Source of the DNA: Gimesia alba
Lineage (GTDB): Bacteria > Planctomycetota > Planctomycetia > Planctomycetales > Planctomycetaceae
Direction: 5' to 3'
DNA length: 64,000 nucleotides
NCBI RefSeq assembly: GCF_007744675.1
Contig: NZ_CP036269.1
Span: 5,559,546 to 5,623,545 of the forward strand
In this document: positions 17,101 through 26,355 of the stretch, piece by piece
Numbering within the stretch: position 1 is the first letter of the stretch
How the letters are laid out: each line of letters starts with the position of its first letter
The notes under the pieces: model-generated
Seen by the model: only the letters and a program-made list of their open reading frames with translations
What the model was told of the DNA's origin: nothing
The model's database searches: none
Program-made: the position numbers and the translations under genes

Positions 17101-17883
17101 ATGATCTGGGACTTACATTGCCACCTGTCCGGGGTGGATGGAAAAACGGCCGATGAACGCATCGCCCAGTTGATGGGATATGCGGACCGGATGGGAGTGG
17201 AACGGCTGGTGTTTTTTATGGGCTGGCCCTTTCTCACTGATCCGAGTCCCAAACAATTTCGAGAGCAGAACGATCAGGTGCTGCAGGCAATCAGCCACTG
17301 GCATGATCGTGCGTTTGGCTTTGTGTATCTCAATGCAAAGTATGTAGACGAAAGCATCAAAGAACTGGATCGCTGTGTGAAAAACGGACCGATGGTCGGC
17401 GTGAAATTGTGGGTGGCGGCGCGCTGTAATGATCCCGCCATTGATCCCATCATTCAACACGCGGCGAAACTGAAAGCGTTGATTTACCAGCATACCTGGT
17501 TCAAAACCGGGGGGAACCTGGTAGGCGAATCGACTCCCAGCGATCTGGCGCTGATGGCGAAACGACATCCGGATACACCGTTGATCGCCGGACATATCGG
17601 AGGTGACTGGGAATTGGGGCTGCGGGCGATTCAAGACAGTCCCAATCTGTACGCCGGGATTGGCGGATTTGATCCGACTGCCGGAATCACAGAAATGGCG
17701 GTGCGAACGCTGGGGGCCGACCGCGTGCTGTATGGCAGCGATATCGGCGGCCGCAGTTTTTCTTCACAACTCGCCAAGGTTCAAGGCGCCGACATTCCTG
17801 AAGTTTCCAAACGACTTATTCTGGGTGGGAATCTGAAACGACTGCTGACCCCCATTTTGAAAGAGAAGGGGATCAAAGTATGA
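17101..17883 (+). CDS. Amidohydrolase-2 family protein (metal-dependent hydrolase)
   Basis: About 260 residues. It opens MIWDLHCHLSG with the HxH metal-binding motif, has IAGHIGGDWELGL in the middle with a conserved His, and ends with VLYGSDIGGRS containing the conserved Asp, so all usual metal ligands of a TIM-barrel amidohydrolase are present. No signal peptide, hence cytoplasmic. I start at ATG 17101 with GGAAAG 8 bases upstream; a TTG at 17083 directly after the previous stop is less likely. The last four bases overlap the start of the next gene (ATGA), so translation is coupled. Confidence 0.88.
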   Translation: MIWDLHCHLSGVDGKTADERIAQLMGYADRMGVERLVFFMGWPFLTDPSPKQFREQNDQVLQAISHWHDRAFGFVYLNAKYVDESIKELDRCVKNGPMVGVKLWVAARCNDPAIDPIIQHAAKLKALIYQHTWFKTGGNLVGESTPSDLALMAKRHPDTPLIAGHIGGDWELGLRAIQDSPNLYAGIGGFDPTAGITEMAVRTLGADRVLYGSDIGGRSFSSQLAKVQGADIPEVSKRLILGGNLKRLLTPILKEKGIKV

Positions 17884-18659
17884 TTTTTGACGTGAATGTA
17901 TATCTCTCCCGCTGGCCGTTCCGACGCTTGCCGCACGATGAAACAACGAAGCTGGTTCAAAAATTGAAACAGAATCAGATCCAACAGGCCTTCGCCGGCA
18001 GCTTTGACGGTTTACTGCACAAGGATATTCGCGCGGTGAATCAAAGACTGGTTGCGGAATGCAAAAAAAGTGGTCCCGATTTGCTGATTCCGGTGGGAAC
18101 AATCAACCCCCGTCTACCTGGCTGGGAAGATGATGTGATCGCCTGTCATGAAGAATGGAAGATGCCCGGCGTGCGGCTGCATCCCAATTATCATGAGTAT
18201 CAACTGAGCAATCCGGCGGTAAAAAAACTGTTTGCGATGGCGGCAGAGCGAAAGCTGTTTGTGCAGATCGCGATGCGGATGGAAGACGATCGGACGCAGC
18301 ATCCTTTGATGCGTATTCCCGATGTCAAGTTCGAGGCATTACCCGACTTGATGAAGCAACACGATGAATTGCAAGTGACGATTCTGAATGGAATGAAATC
18401 GCTGAGAGGAGCGAACTTAACCAGCCTGACTGAAAACCCGAATCTGACGATTGAAATTTCGATGCTCGAAGGAGTCGGCGGGATTGAGAAACTGATGAAA
18501 CAGGTGCCTTACCAGCAGATTCTGTTCGGTTCCTATTTGCCGTTTTTCTATCTGGATTCGAGCTTAAACAAGCTGAAAGAGTCTGACCTGGGAATGGAAA
18601 TCGAAACGCAGATCACGTGGAAGAATGCCCAAACACGGTTTGTGAATGCGAATACATAA
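17880..18659 (+). CDS. Amidohydrolase-like protein lacking the HxH motif
   Basis: 259 residues. The fold resembles its upstream partner (starts MIFDVNVYLSRWPFR, ends FGSYLPFFYLDSSL), but the DxHxH ligands are replaced by DVNVYLS and the C-terminal Asp motif (GSD) is replaced by GSYLPF. It is therefore probably not a metal hydrolase itself; it may be a regulatory or structural partner of the upstream enzyme (inference). The ATGA overlap with the preceding gene ties the two translationally. It ends six bases from the convergent SecA-like gene. Confidence 0.8.
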   Translation: MIFDVNVYLSRWPFRRLPHDETTKLVQKLKQNQIQQAFAGSFDGLLHKDIRAVNQRLVAECKKSGPDLLIPVGTINPRLPGWEDDVIACHEEWKMPGVRLHPNYHEYQLSNPAVKKLFAMAAERKLFVQIAMRMEDDRTQHPLMRIPDVKFEALPDLMKQHDELQVTILNGMKSLRGANLTSLTENPNLTIEISMLEGVGGIEKLMKQVPYQQILFGSYLPFFYLDSSLNKLKESDLGMEIETQITWKNAQTRFVNANT

Positions 18660-18665
18660 ACCGTT

Positions 18666-20606
18666 TCAGTCAGTCCATTCCAGATAGGGATCGAGCCCCA
18701 TTTTGTGAAACATTTCGATGCGGTGCTTTTCATGCTTCAGCATATCACGCCGCTGTTTGTGATGCAGTTTCTCCAGGAAGTTCTGCGTATTATTGAAGAA
18801 GGAAATCCAACTCCCCGGCAGCTCCCCTTTTTCATCTGCTTTGGCAGATTTGATAATTTTGTCGAGTTGAAATTGCTCCAGGCATCGCAGCAGTTCATCT
18901 TCAAGAGAGAGGAAAAACTGGTAGTGCCCCGGATCTCCCTGCCGGGCAGAACGACCGATCAACTGGCGGTCAATTCGAGCAGAGGTATGCATCTCGGTCG
19001 CGATGACGTGCAGGCCTCCGTTTTCGCGTACTTCATCGGAGAGCAGAATATCGGTTCCACGTCCGGCCATATTTGTTGCTATCGTGACGCGCGACGGTTC
19101 CCCCGCCTTCTTCACAATTTCTGCTTCCTGTGCATGATATTTTGCATTGAGGATCTGATGCGGGATGGCTTTCATCGCCAGCAAATCACCCAATGCTTCC
19201 GATGCTTCAACGGAAGGCGTTCCGACAAGAACCGGACAACGTTTTTTTCTGATGAGTTCAATTTCATCAACCACCGCCATGCGTTTATCCTGCATGGTTT
19301 TGAAGACGCGCGGCTTAGTTCCTTTACGAATACAGGGGCGATGTGTGGGAATCGAGGTCACAGAGACTTTATAGGTTTTCCGGATCTCTTTTTCCGCTAA
19401 TGCGGCAGTCCCCGTCATACCTGCCAGATGCGAATAATTCTGGAAGAAACTTTGTACGGTGATGCGCGCTGCCTGTCCTGTGGCGGCGGTAATGGGAACG
19501 TGCTCCTGTGCTTCGATTGACTGATGCAGACCATCCTGCCACTTCCGACCGTCCATCATGCGGCCCGTTGATTCATCGACAATGACGACTTCATCATCGA
19601 CAACCACATAGTCCCGGTCTTTCAGGAATCCAAACCGGGCCACCAGAGATTGTTCTACCTGTTTATAGATCCGTTCGGTATCAATCGAATCCAGCAAGGA
19701 AGGTTTCGCCATCAACAAGACTTTTCGACATCCCTGATCCGTCAGATAAGCAGACCGTTTTTTGGGTTCATAAACGTAATCGACTTCGGATTCCAACTGA
19801 TGTGTTGCCCGGTTGCTCCAGCGGAACAGGTTGACCGAGGCAGCGTCATTCGGCTGAATGAGCCCGATAATCAAAGGGGTCCGTGCTTCATCAATCAGGA
19901 CACTGTCGGCTTCATCGATTAACGCAAAATAATTTCCACGTTGCACGAGGGGTTCTTTTCCTGATGCTTTATGATTTGTAATGGCCTGTTCTAATTGACC
20001 GGGAGCGCTGGCTCCGATGCGAATGCGATCGCGGAGAAAATCGAATCCCATTTCATTCGCAGTACCATACGTGACATCCAGACCATAGGCAATGCGGCGA
20101 TCTTCGTCTTCCATATCTGAAGTGATACAGCCAACAGACAGCCCCAGCTTATTGAAAATCGGCCCCATGATTTCCGAGTCACGTTGTGCCAGATAGTCAT
20201 TGACCGTGATGACGTGACAGCCTTTTCCCATCAGAGCACGGAGGTAAGCCGGCAGGACTGCGGTCAACGTTTTTCCTTCCCCGGTCTGCATCTCGGCGAT
20301 GCCGCCTTCGAAGAGAGCAATGCCCCCCATCAACTGCACCGGGAAATGCTCCATATTTTTCGTACGCCAGGCAGATTCTCGTACCAGGGCATACGCTTCG
20401 GGAAGTATTTTCTTCAATGGTTCGCCCGATTTGGCACGCCAACGCAATTCCAGTGAATACCGTTCCAGCCGATCATCGGTCATCTTCTTCAGCGATTCGC
20501 AACGCTGAATGATCTGACCGGCTAGCGCACTCCAGCGAGACAAGCGAGACTGCTTGGGGCGAAAACCACCTTTCATCCAATGATAACTATGGGATGCGAT
20601 GCTCAA
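18666..20606 (-). CDS. SecA-like preprotein translocase ATPase, shortened
   Basis: 646 residues against about 800-1000 for canonical SecA. Nucleotide-binding domain 1 has QTGEGKT (about 107-113), VNDYLAQRD, and DEADSVLIDEA in Walker B. The preprotein cross-linking region (VVDDEVVIVDESTGRMM) is present, and NBD2 shows AGRGTDI and GRSARQGDPG. The protein ends soon after the SLEDELL motif, so most of the helical scaffold/wing and the C-terminal zinc linker are missing. It is likely a secondary SecA paralogue rather than the housekeeping SecA. The start is TTG 20606 with GGAGG four bases upstream; Met11 is the alternative. It is divergent from a giant exported protein, which may be a client (inference). 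Confidence 0.88.
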   Translation of the reverse strand: MSIASHSYHWMKGGFRPKQSRLSRWSALAGQIIQRCESLKKMTDDRLERYSLELRWRAKSGEPLKKILPEAYALVRESAWRTKNMEHFPVQLMGGIALFEGGIAEMQTGEGKTLTAVLPAYLRALMGKGCHVITVNDYLAQRDSEIMGPIFNKLGLSVGCITSDMEDEDRRIAYGLDVTYGTANEMGFDFLRDRIRIGASAPGQLEQAITNHKASGKEPLVQRGNYFALIDEADSVLIDEARTPLIIGLIQPNDAASVNLFRWSNRATHQLESEVDYVYEPKKRSAYLTDQGCRKVLLMAKPSLLDSIDTERIYKQVEQSLVARFGFLKDRDYVVVDDEVVIVDESTGRMMDGRKWQDGLHQSIEAQEHVPITAATGQAARITVQSFFQNYSHLAGMTGTAALAEKEIRKTYKVSVTSIPTHRPCIRKGTKPRVFKTMQDKRMAVVDEIELIRKKRCPVLVGTPSVEASEALGDLLAMKAIPHQILNAKYHAQEAEIVKKAGEPSRVTIATNMAGRGTDILLSDEVRENGGLHVIATEMHTSARIDRQLIGRSARQGDPGHYQFFLSLEDELLRCLEQFQLDKIIKSAKADEKGELPGSWISFFNNTQNFLEKLHHKQRRDMLKHEKHRIEMFHKMGLDPYLEWTD

Positions 20607-21252
20607 AATGCCTCCAGGATCATTGGGATTCTCTCAAAAACAGATACGATCACTCGAACCATGCTGGTTCAAAACAAACAAAAGTGGCTCAAGAATTATG
20701 ACGGACCAACCATGTAAAAGTAACGGAAGAAAACAGAATTCACGTCGAACGAAATTCTTGTGAGTTCTATCAGAGGCCACATCGCCGCTGAAATCTTAAA
20801 GTCTCTATCAGAAAATACTTACAGCAATAATACGTGTCGTCTTTCTGAACCGTCTTTGATTATTTTAACCGATGAACGTTCTTACAACAAAACGATTTTC
20901 TGCAAATCCGCTGCTGTATCATCAAAAAGGTTTTGATGATGTAAGTTGTTATATTTTGTTGACTTAAAGCAACATAAAAATCTGAACTTCTGGATCAAAT
21001 GTTAGATTAATCGCAACCAATCGTCACTTTCGATGCAGTTTCTATTTTGCTTAAGGTAAACACAAACAGTCCTCCCATAGCACACAATTATCGCAAACAT
21101 TGGAAACATTCCAATTTACCTGTTTTTTTATGTATGACGCACCATTTAAAATCTTTAACTGAACAGTCAGGCTTTTCTCTATACAAATGGGGCATGTCTG
21201 AGTGTTGAAAATTTTCAACTAAGCAAATTCACTATATAAAGACACCAGTTAA
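20607..21252. other. Long divergent intergenic region, SecA-like / giant protein
   Basis: About 646 AT-rich bases carrying the promoters of two divergent genes. I see no gene, no RNA signature and no strong hairpin. Runs such as TGTTATATTTTGTTGACTT near 20950 look promoter-like but cannot be assigned. Confidence 0.5.
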
Positions 21253-24200
21253 ATGATCTCAAAATTCGTTGACAACCTCTGGCGCCCCCGACGAAGCAAG
21301 CACCACCGTAGATCAAAACGGGCAACGGCTCCGATGATTGCTACGGAAAAACTGGAAGACAGAACGCTGCTGAGCGGGCAGGATCTGGTTGCCTTTGCAC
21401 AAGCACTGACTGCTGCCAATGTCACACTGTATGGCGCCGCCTGGGATGCGGATACCACACAACAAAAGGCTTTGCTGGAAGATGGTGCGCAGTTTTTAAA
21501 CTTTGTTGATGTGACCAATGCGGACCGCACATTAAATTCGAACGCTACTATCGCTGGAATTACAGAAGGAATGGTGCGTCCCATCTGGCGGCTCAACGAT
21601 GGTACGTTGATCGAAGGAAGCACGATCAATACCCTGCAAGATTTATCCACGGCAACGGGTGTCGCGATTCTGAATTCAGATGGTCCGTTCCTGAAAGAAA
21701 TTGCCGATCAGAATCTACTTTCCGGGACCGGCCTGCATGTGGCGCTGGATGGATATGATCCGGATAACGGCGGATTAATTTTTCACGACGCCGTTTCGAG
21801 TAACCCGGACATCGAGGCAAGAATTCTGCGGGGAAACCGCAGTCTGCGGATCTCTGTCGCAGGTTACGGCGATATGGTCTTTGAATTATTCGAAGGCCGT
21901 GCATCAAAGGCCACCGACTATATCATCTACCACGCTGAACAACTTAACTTTTTTGATGGACTCGATTTTTACAACATCCTGAATGGATCACTGGTGGGAG
22001 GCGACCCGTTCAACACGGGACTTGGAGGCTCTGGTTTTGGATTCTTTGATGACCAGTTTCATCCCGAACTGCAGCATGTGCAATCTGGCCTGCTGACGGT
22101 ACTCAAACCTGAGGATATCAAACAAGAAGGTGATACAGATGCTAAAACGTTTGACGATTTAAATAATTCCAGGTTTATCATTACGGGTAGTGCAAGCAGG
22201 AATTATGATTTTCAGAATACGATCTTCGGATATCTTGTCGAAGGGGAAGAGGTGCGTGATGCACTTAGCAAAGTACCAGTCACTGCCAACTTTCCCGACT
22301 ATACCATTACCATGGAAACCGTTGATGTTTTTACAGACGATGAAAACGCAACTCTGGTGTTAACGGCAGCCGAGGGCACCACCGGGACCTCGACGATCAC
22401 CGTCACAGTCGAAGATCAGGATGGCAATCTTACGCAGCGCCAGTTTCAAGTGAACGCCACGAAGGATACAATTTCGGCCATCACGGATGATAGTAATGCC
22501 AAACCTTATCTGCCAGATCTTCCGACTCTGCAAGCTCGACCACAAGAAACAATTCAATATCAGATCGTTGCAATCGACGTTGACCTTGGCACTGAGAATG
22601 GAAATTCTTCGATCAAGTACCATCCACCAAACTGGCTCACACAAAAGGGATTCGAGCTTCCTGCCCCCATCCCACCAGGAATGATCGTGAATCTCGATGA
22701 AGACACGGGACTACTTACGGTCAATCTCTCAGAAACCGTAGTCCCTGGTGTATATCAATTCTCAGTTGCTGTTGAATTAGAAATTCCCAACAGCGTTACA
22801 GACCCTAAATATGTCGATTATGGGCTTGTTACGATTATCGTGAGTGACCCTCCTGTCGCCAACGATGATTTTTTTGTAATCCAAGGCGACACGGATGAAT
22901 TGGATATTCTCCTGAATGATACCGCCAATGATGGCTCCCCCCTTCTCGATGTAATAGGCGAAGGATATACGGTCGAGATTGTAACGCAACCAGAAAACGG
23001 GGGGGGGACAGTCACCTACGATTCAGAAACTAACAAGATTAATTTTACATCCAATGGTTCGACGTATATGGGGCTGGATGAATTCACTTACCGAGTGAAA
23101 GACAATCTGGGTGCTTATTCCGAGACTGCCACCGTGACATTTTCGATTGCTCCTGAAGGAGTGATCCTGGTGACTTCACTGCTTGATAATCAGAACGATG
23201 ACCAATTCGTGACGTTGAGTGAGGCGATTCAGGCAGCAAACCTAGATATGTCTTCTCTGTTTGCTGTGCCAGCAGGAAACGGTCCTGATACGATCATGTT
23301 TGCTCCGAATTTGTTTATCGATCAAGACACATCTGCCATCACCCCCCAAACGTTATTGATTCGAGGGGAAGGTCAACATTTTACAATTACCGATTCTCTC
23401 ACGATCATTGCTCCAACAACAGAAAGTGGAGATCCACTGTTAACGATCGACGGCACGCTCGACGGTGGTGATTCCTCGAGGCATTTTTACATCGACGATG
23501 GAATAACAGCCAATACGATTCTAGTCAGTTTGCAGAACCTGATCTTAATCGAAGGCAAGACCAATGATAACGGTGGTTCGATTTACAATGCAGAGCATCT
23601 AGTGCTCTCGAATAGTCAGCTGCTGAACAATCAATCGACGTCTGGTGTGGGGGGGGCCATTTTTAATACAGGAACGCTTGAAATTTCAAACTCTGTATTA
23701 CAGTCAAATCATTCTGTCGGTTCTGAAGGTGGTGCCATCGCCAGCAATTTCGGCTCGGTCACGCTCACTCAGACCACACTTGACAACAATGATGCCGAGG
23801 GTTCTGGCGGTGGTATCTATGCCATGAACGCAAATGTCACCTTAACGGACAGCGTTGTTTCCAATAATACGGGTTTTAATGGCAGCGGAGGTGGACTTTA
23901 TCAAGATCAGGGGCTGCTGACTGTAACGGGCTCTTCCTTCATCAGCAATTCGACGGGGAGTGCATTATCTGGAGCTGGTATTTATGCCAATGAGACCACA
24001 ACCAGCATTACCGACTCGACATTTCATGCGAACCGCAGCTCTGGTTCAGGCGGCGGCTTAAGTCAAAACCTGGGTACTCTGTCAGTCAGAAATAGTACTT
24101 TCTCTGAAAACGAAGCCCTGTTTGGTGACGGAGGGGGAATCTATAGCGGTACCAGAACGACCTCGATTTTGAATTCGACGATTTCGGGTAACACAGCCAG

Positions 24201-25962
24201 TCAAAATGGTGGGGGTATTTACTTCTTAGATCGCCTGGAATTGGTGAGTGGAACCATCGATAACAGTACGATCGCTGCAAACCATGCAGACGGGGATGGC
24301 GGCGGGCTCTTTTTTCAATTCATTATGAACACGATCGAAGCCAACAACTCGATTATTGCCGACAATACAGCATCGGGTAATGGCGCCGATGGAGTCGGCT
24401 CCTTACTTGGTAGATACAGTCTGATCGAAAATACCGATGGCTTAGATCTTTTCAGTACGACCAATTTCATCACAGGCCAGGACCCGGGACTGCTTCCATT
24501 GGCCGATAATGGCGGGTCGACTCAAACTCATGCTCTTTCTTCCGGCAGTCTCGCGATTGACGCAGGCGACCCCGCATTCGACCCGAATTCCTTTACGCCC
24601 ACTTTAGCTTTAGATCAGAGAGGCTCCGCTCGTGTTGCTGACGGGAATAACGATTCAACCAGTCGTCTTGATATCGGTGCTTATGAAGCAGAGTCCGTCC
24701 TGGCGAGTACCGACCTGACAGTGAAACGAAGTGTCACTAATGTCGGGTCTTCCGGCCAAATTGGTGCGCTCCCTTCCAACGTGGACTTCATTGACGAGTG
24801 GAACCCGGTCATCGTCGAAATCTGGGTGAGTATCACGAATTCATCTGAAAATGGTATCTCATCGGCTTTGGTCGATTTAAATTTTGATGCTCAATATTTG
24901 ATTGCCGATTCCATCGAGTACGGCCCCGGTTTTACTGCGAATCAAACGGCAACGATTGATAACGTAACAGGGATGATTACCGGACTAGGTGCCTCAACCA
25001 GCCAAGCTGGCTATGGAGCGGAAACACTCGTCCTGTTGGCTCGGGTTCATCTCTCAGTCAAGCCTGTCCCGTTAGAAACGGACGGGCACTATATCGAGCC
25101 AGTTGCTGATCTGAACTTCCAAATCTTAAACAGTACTCTGTTATCGTCAGTCGGTGCTGCCTCAGTCACCGAAGGGGCAGCAGTCAACCTGACGTTAGTT
25201 CCCGCCTTATACGATCTGGATGACAATGGTTCCGTCGACTTCAGGGATCTGGTTCAATTCATTAACGTTTACAACAAAAGTACGGGGGCGACTGCGGCAC
25301 CTGATGTCTGGGCTGCTGATTTTGATCGTTCCGGTACTGTCAATATTCGCGACCTGATTCTCTTGATTTCTAACTACAATAAGGTTCAGGGAAGTGGCAC
25401 ATTCCTGTTTTATCCCTCAAATTTTGATGAGATCTGGCAGCAAAATAACCTTGTCACCTCGCTTATCAATTCGGAAGACACCACTTCTCAATCTTTGACC
25501 GTAGAAACTGTTGAACCGGTTCTGAATGCGGCCAAAGAACAATTGGCCGAAACCCACGGCGATTCGGTTTCAGAAGAATTGGCCGATGTAAAGATCGAGG
25601 TTGTCGAACTATCAGGAAATCAAATCGCCAAAGCAAACGCCGATACTCGTACCATTTATCTTGATGTGAATGCCGCTGGTTGGGGGTGGTTTGTTGATTC
25701 GACTCCGTTCCAGAATGAAGAATTCAACCAAACAACCATGGGAATATTCGATGCATCTCTGTTCAGTCCAGCAGAGGGCCAAATCGACTTACTCACAGTT
25801 CTGCTGCATGAATTGGGCCACCTTCTAGGTTACGACCATGATCATGAAAGCACGCTCATGGAGCCTGCTTTGGATCCGGGTGAGCGGAAACTCTCCTCCT
25901 ATGAAGAATCGGATGATTTCTTCAGCGGATATCTCGATTCAGAATTTGATGGAATTAATTGA
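21253..25962 (+). CDS. Giant exported multidomain protein with LEPRxLL tag, cyclophilin-like, beta-helix, dockerin and metalloprotease parts
   Basis: 1569 residues. A basic N-terminus and LEDRTLLSG (about 36-44) form the planctomycete LEPRxLL-type motif of large extracellular proteins. Next comes a thioredoxin-like domain (about 46-145) in which the expected CxxC position reads AAWDADT, so the cysteines are lost. Then a degenerate cyclophilin-type domain (about 188-360; GYGDMVFELFEGRASKATDYI), Ig/cadherin-like domains (about 365-635; PVANDDFFVIQGD), a PMP-like parallel beta-helix with many GGGIY repeats (about 640-1145), a cohesin-like beta domain, a dockerin type I pair (about 1318-1380; DDNGSVDFRDL and DRSGTVNIRDL), and a C-terminal zinc-protease motif HELGHLLGYDH (about 1519). 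Probably cell-surface or secreted; it may bind polymers and cleave proteins. Partner to the next gene. Confidence 0.85.
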   Translation: MISKFVDNLWRPRRSKHHRRSKRATAPMIATEKLEDRTLLSGQDLVAFAQALTAANVTLYGAAWDADTTQQKALLEDGAQFLNFVDVTNADRTLNSNATIAGITEGMVRPIWRLNDGTLIEGSTINTLQDLSTATGVAILNSDGPFLKEIADQNLLSGTGLHVALDGYDPDNGGLIFHDAVSSNPDIEARILRGNRSLRISVAGYGDMVFELFEGRASKATDYIIYHAEQLNFFDGLDFYNILNGSLVGGDPFNTGLGGSGFGFFDDQFHPELQHVQSGLLTVLKPEDIKQEGDTDAKTFDDLNNSRFIITGSASRNYDFQNTIFGYLVEGEEVRDALSKVPVTANFPDYTITMETVDVFTDDENATLVLTAAEGTTGTSTITVTVEDQDGNLTQRQFQVNATKDTISAITDDSNAKPYLPDLPTLQARPQETIQYQIVAIDVDLGTENGNSSIKYHPPNWLTQKGFELPAPIPPGMIVNLDEDTGLLTVNLSETVVPGVYQFSVAVELEIPNSVTDPKYVDYGLVTIIVSDPPVANDDFFVIQGDTDELDILLNDTANDGSPLLDVIGEGYTVEIVTQPENGGGTVTYDSETNKINFTSNGSTYMGLDEFTYRVKDNLGAYSETATVTFSIAPEGVILVTSLLDNQNDDQFVTLSEAIQAANLDMSSLFAVPAGNGPDTIMFAPNLFIDQDTSAITPQTLLIRGEGQHFTITDSLTIIAPTTESGDPLLTIDGTLDGGDSSRHFYIDDGITANTILVSLQNLILIEGKTNDNGGSIYNAEHLVLSNSQLLNNQSTSGVGGAIFNTGTLEISNSVLQSNHSVGSEGGAIASNFGSVTLTQTTLDNNDAEGSGGGIYAMNANVTLTDSVVSNNTGFNGSGGGLYQDQGLLTVTGSSFISNSTGSALSGAGIYANETTTSITDSTFHANRSSGSGGGLSQNLGTLSVRNSTFSENEALFGDGGGIYSGTRTTSILNSTISGNTASQNGGGIYFLDRLELVSGTIDNSTIAANHADGDGGGLFFQFIMNTIEANNSIIADNTASGNGADGVGSLLGRYSLIENTDGLDLFSTTNFITGQDPGLLPLADNGGSTQTHALSSGSLAIDAGDPAFDPNSFTPTLALDQRGSARVADGNNDSTSRLDIGAYEAESVLASTDLTVKRSVTNVGSSGQIGALPSNVDFIDEWNPVIVEIWVSITNSSENGISSALVDLNFDAQYLIADSIEYGPGFTANQTATIDNVTGMITGLGASTSQAGYGAETLVLLARVHLSVKPVPLETDGHYIEPVADLNFQILNSTLLSSVGAASVTEGAAVNLTLVPALYDLDDNGSVDFRDLVQFINVYNKSTGATAAPDVWAADFDRSGTVNIRDLILLISNYNKVQGSGTFLFYPSNFDEIWQQNNLVTSLINSEDTTSQSLTVETVEPVLNAAKEQLAETHGDSVSEELADVKIEVVELSGNQIAKANADTRTIYLDVNAAGWGWFVDSTPFQNEEFNQTTMGIFDASLFSPAEGQIDLLTVLLHELGHLLGYDHDHESTLMEPALDPGERKLSSYEESDDFFSGYLDSEFDGIN

Positions 25963-26349
25963 ACATAAAGTACAGGGACTACTCTTTTTCCAATGAAAAT
26001 CCCCATATATCAGGTGAGAATTTGAAATCTCAGACGTCCAGAAGAGAAGAGTCAGCCTCTGATTCATCCGCAAAACCAGTAGCAACCGTTATTTTTCGGA
26101 TGATCTTTTCGATCTTTTGCTTGACATCCATAGTTTTATTGCTGCACAATCAGTCTTGAATTTGCCTATTTTAACAAAGAGTTTAGCAGGTGGATTTGAA
26201 TTAACGTGAACGAGATGGCTTTCCAAGTCCATCCTGGTCTACTCCGATAAACATAAGTCACTAAATACATAAGAGTTATAAATATCAACTTCACCAAAGC
26301 CAGCAACTCAGATCAACCCAAGTTGCCCGTTTTGGCATGATATGGAAAG
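25963..26349. other. Intergenic region between the two giant genes
   Basis: 387 bases. A 66-codon frame starting at TTG 25959 and overlapping the previous stop ends with a hydrophobic stretch (FRMIFSIFCLTSIVLLL), but it has no ribosome site or family features and I leave it uncalled. The rest is AT-rich and probably carries the promoter of the next gene. Confidence 0.45.
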
Positions 26350-26355
26350 ATGCAA

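Noticed and set aside
25959-26159. 66-codon frame starting TTG, overlapping the stop of the first giant gene, with a hydrophobic C-terminal part
   Set aside because: No ribosome site and no recognisable features; the hydrophobic stretch alone is weak evidence.
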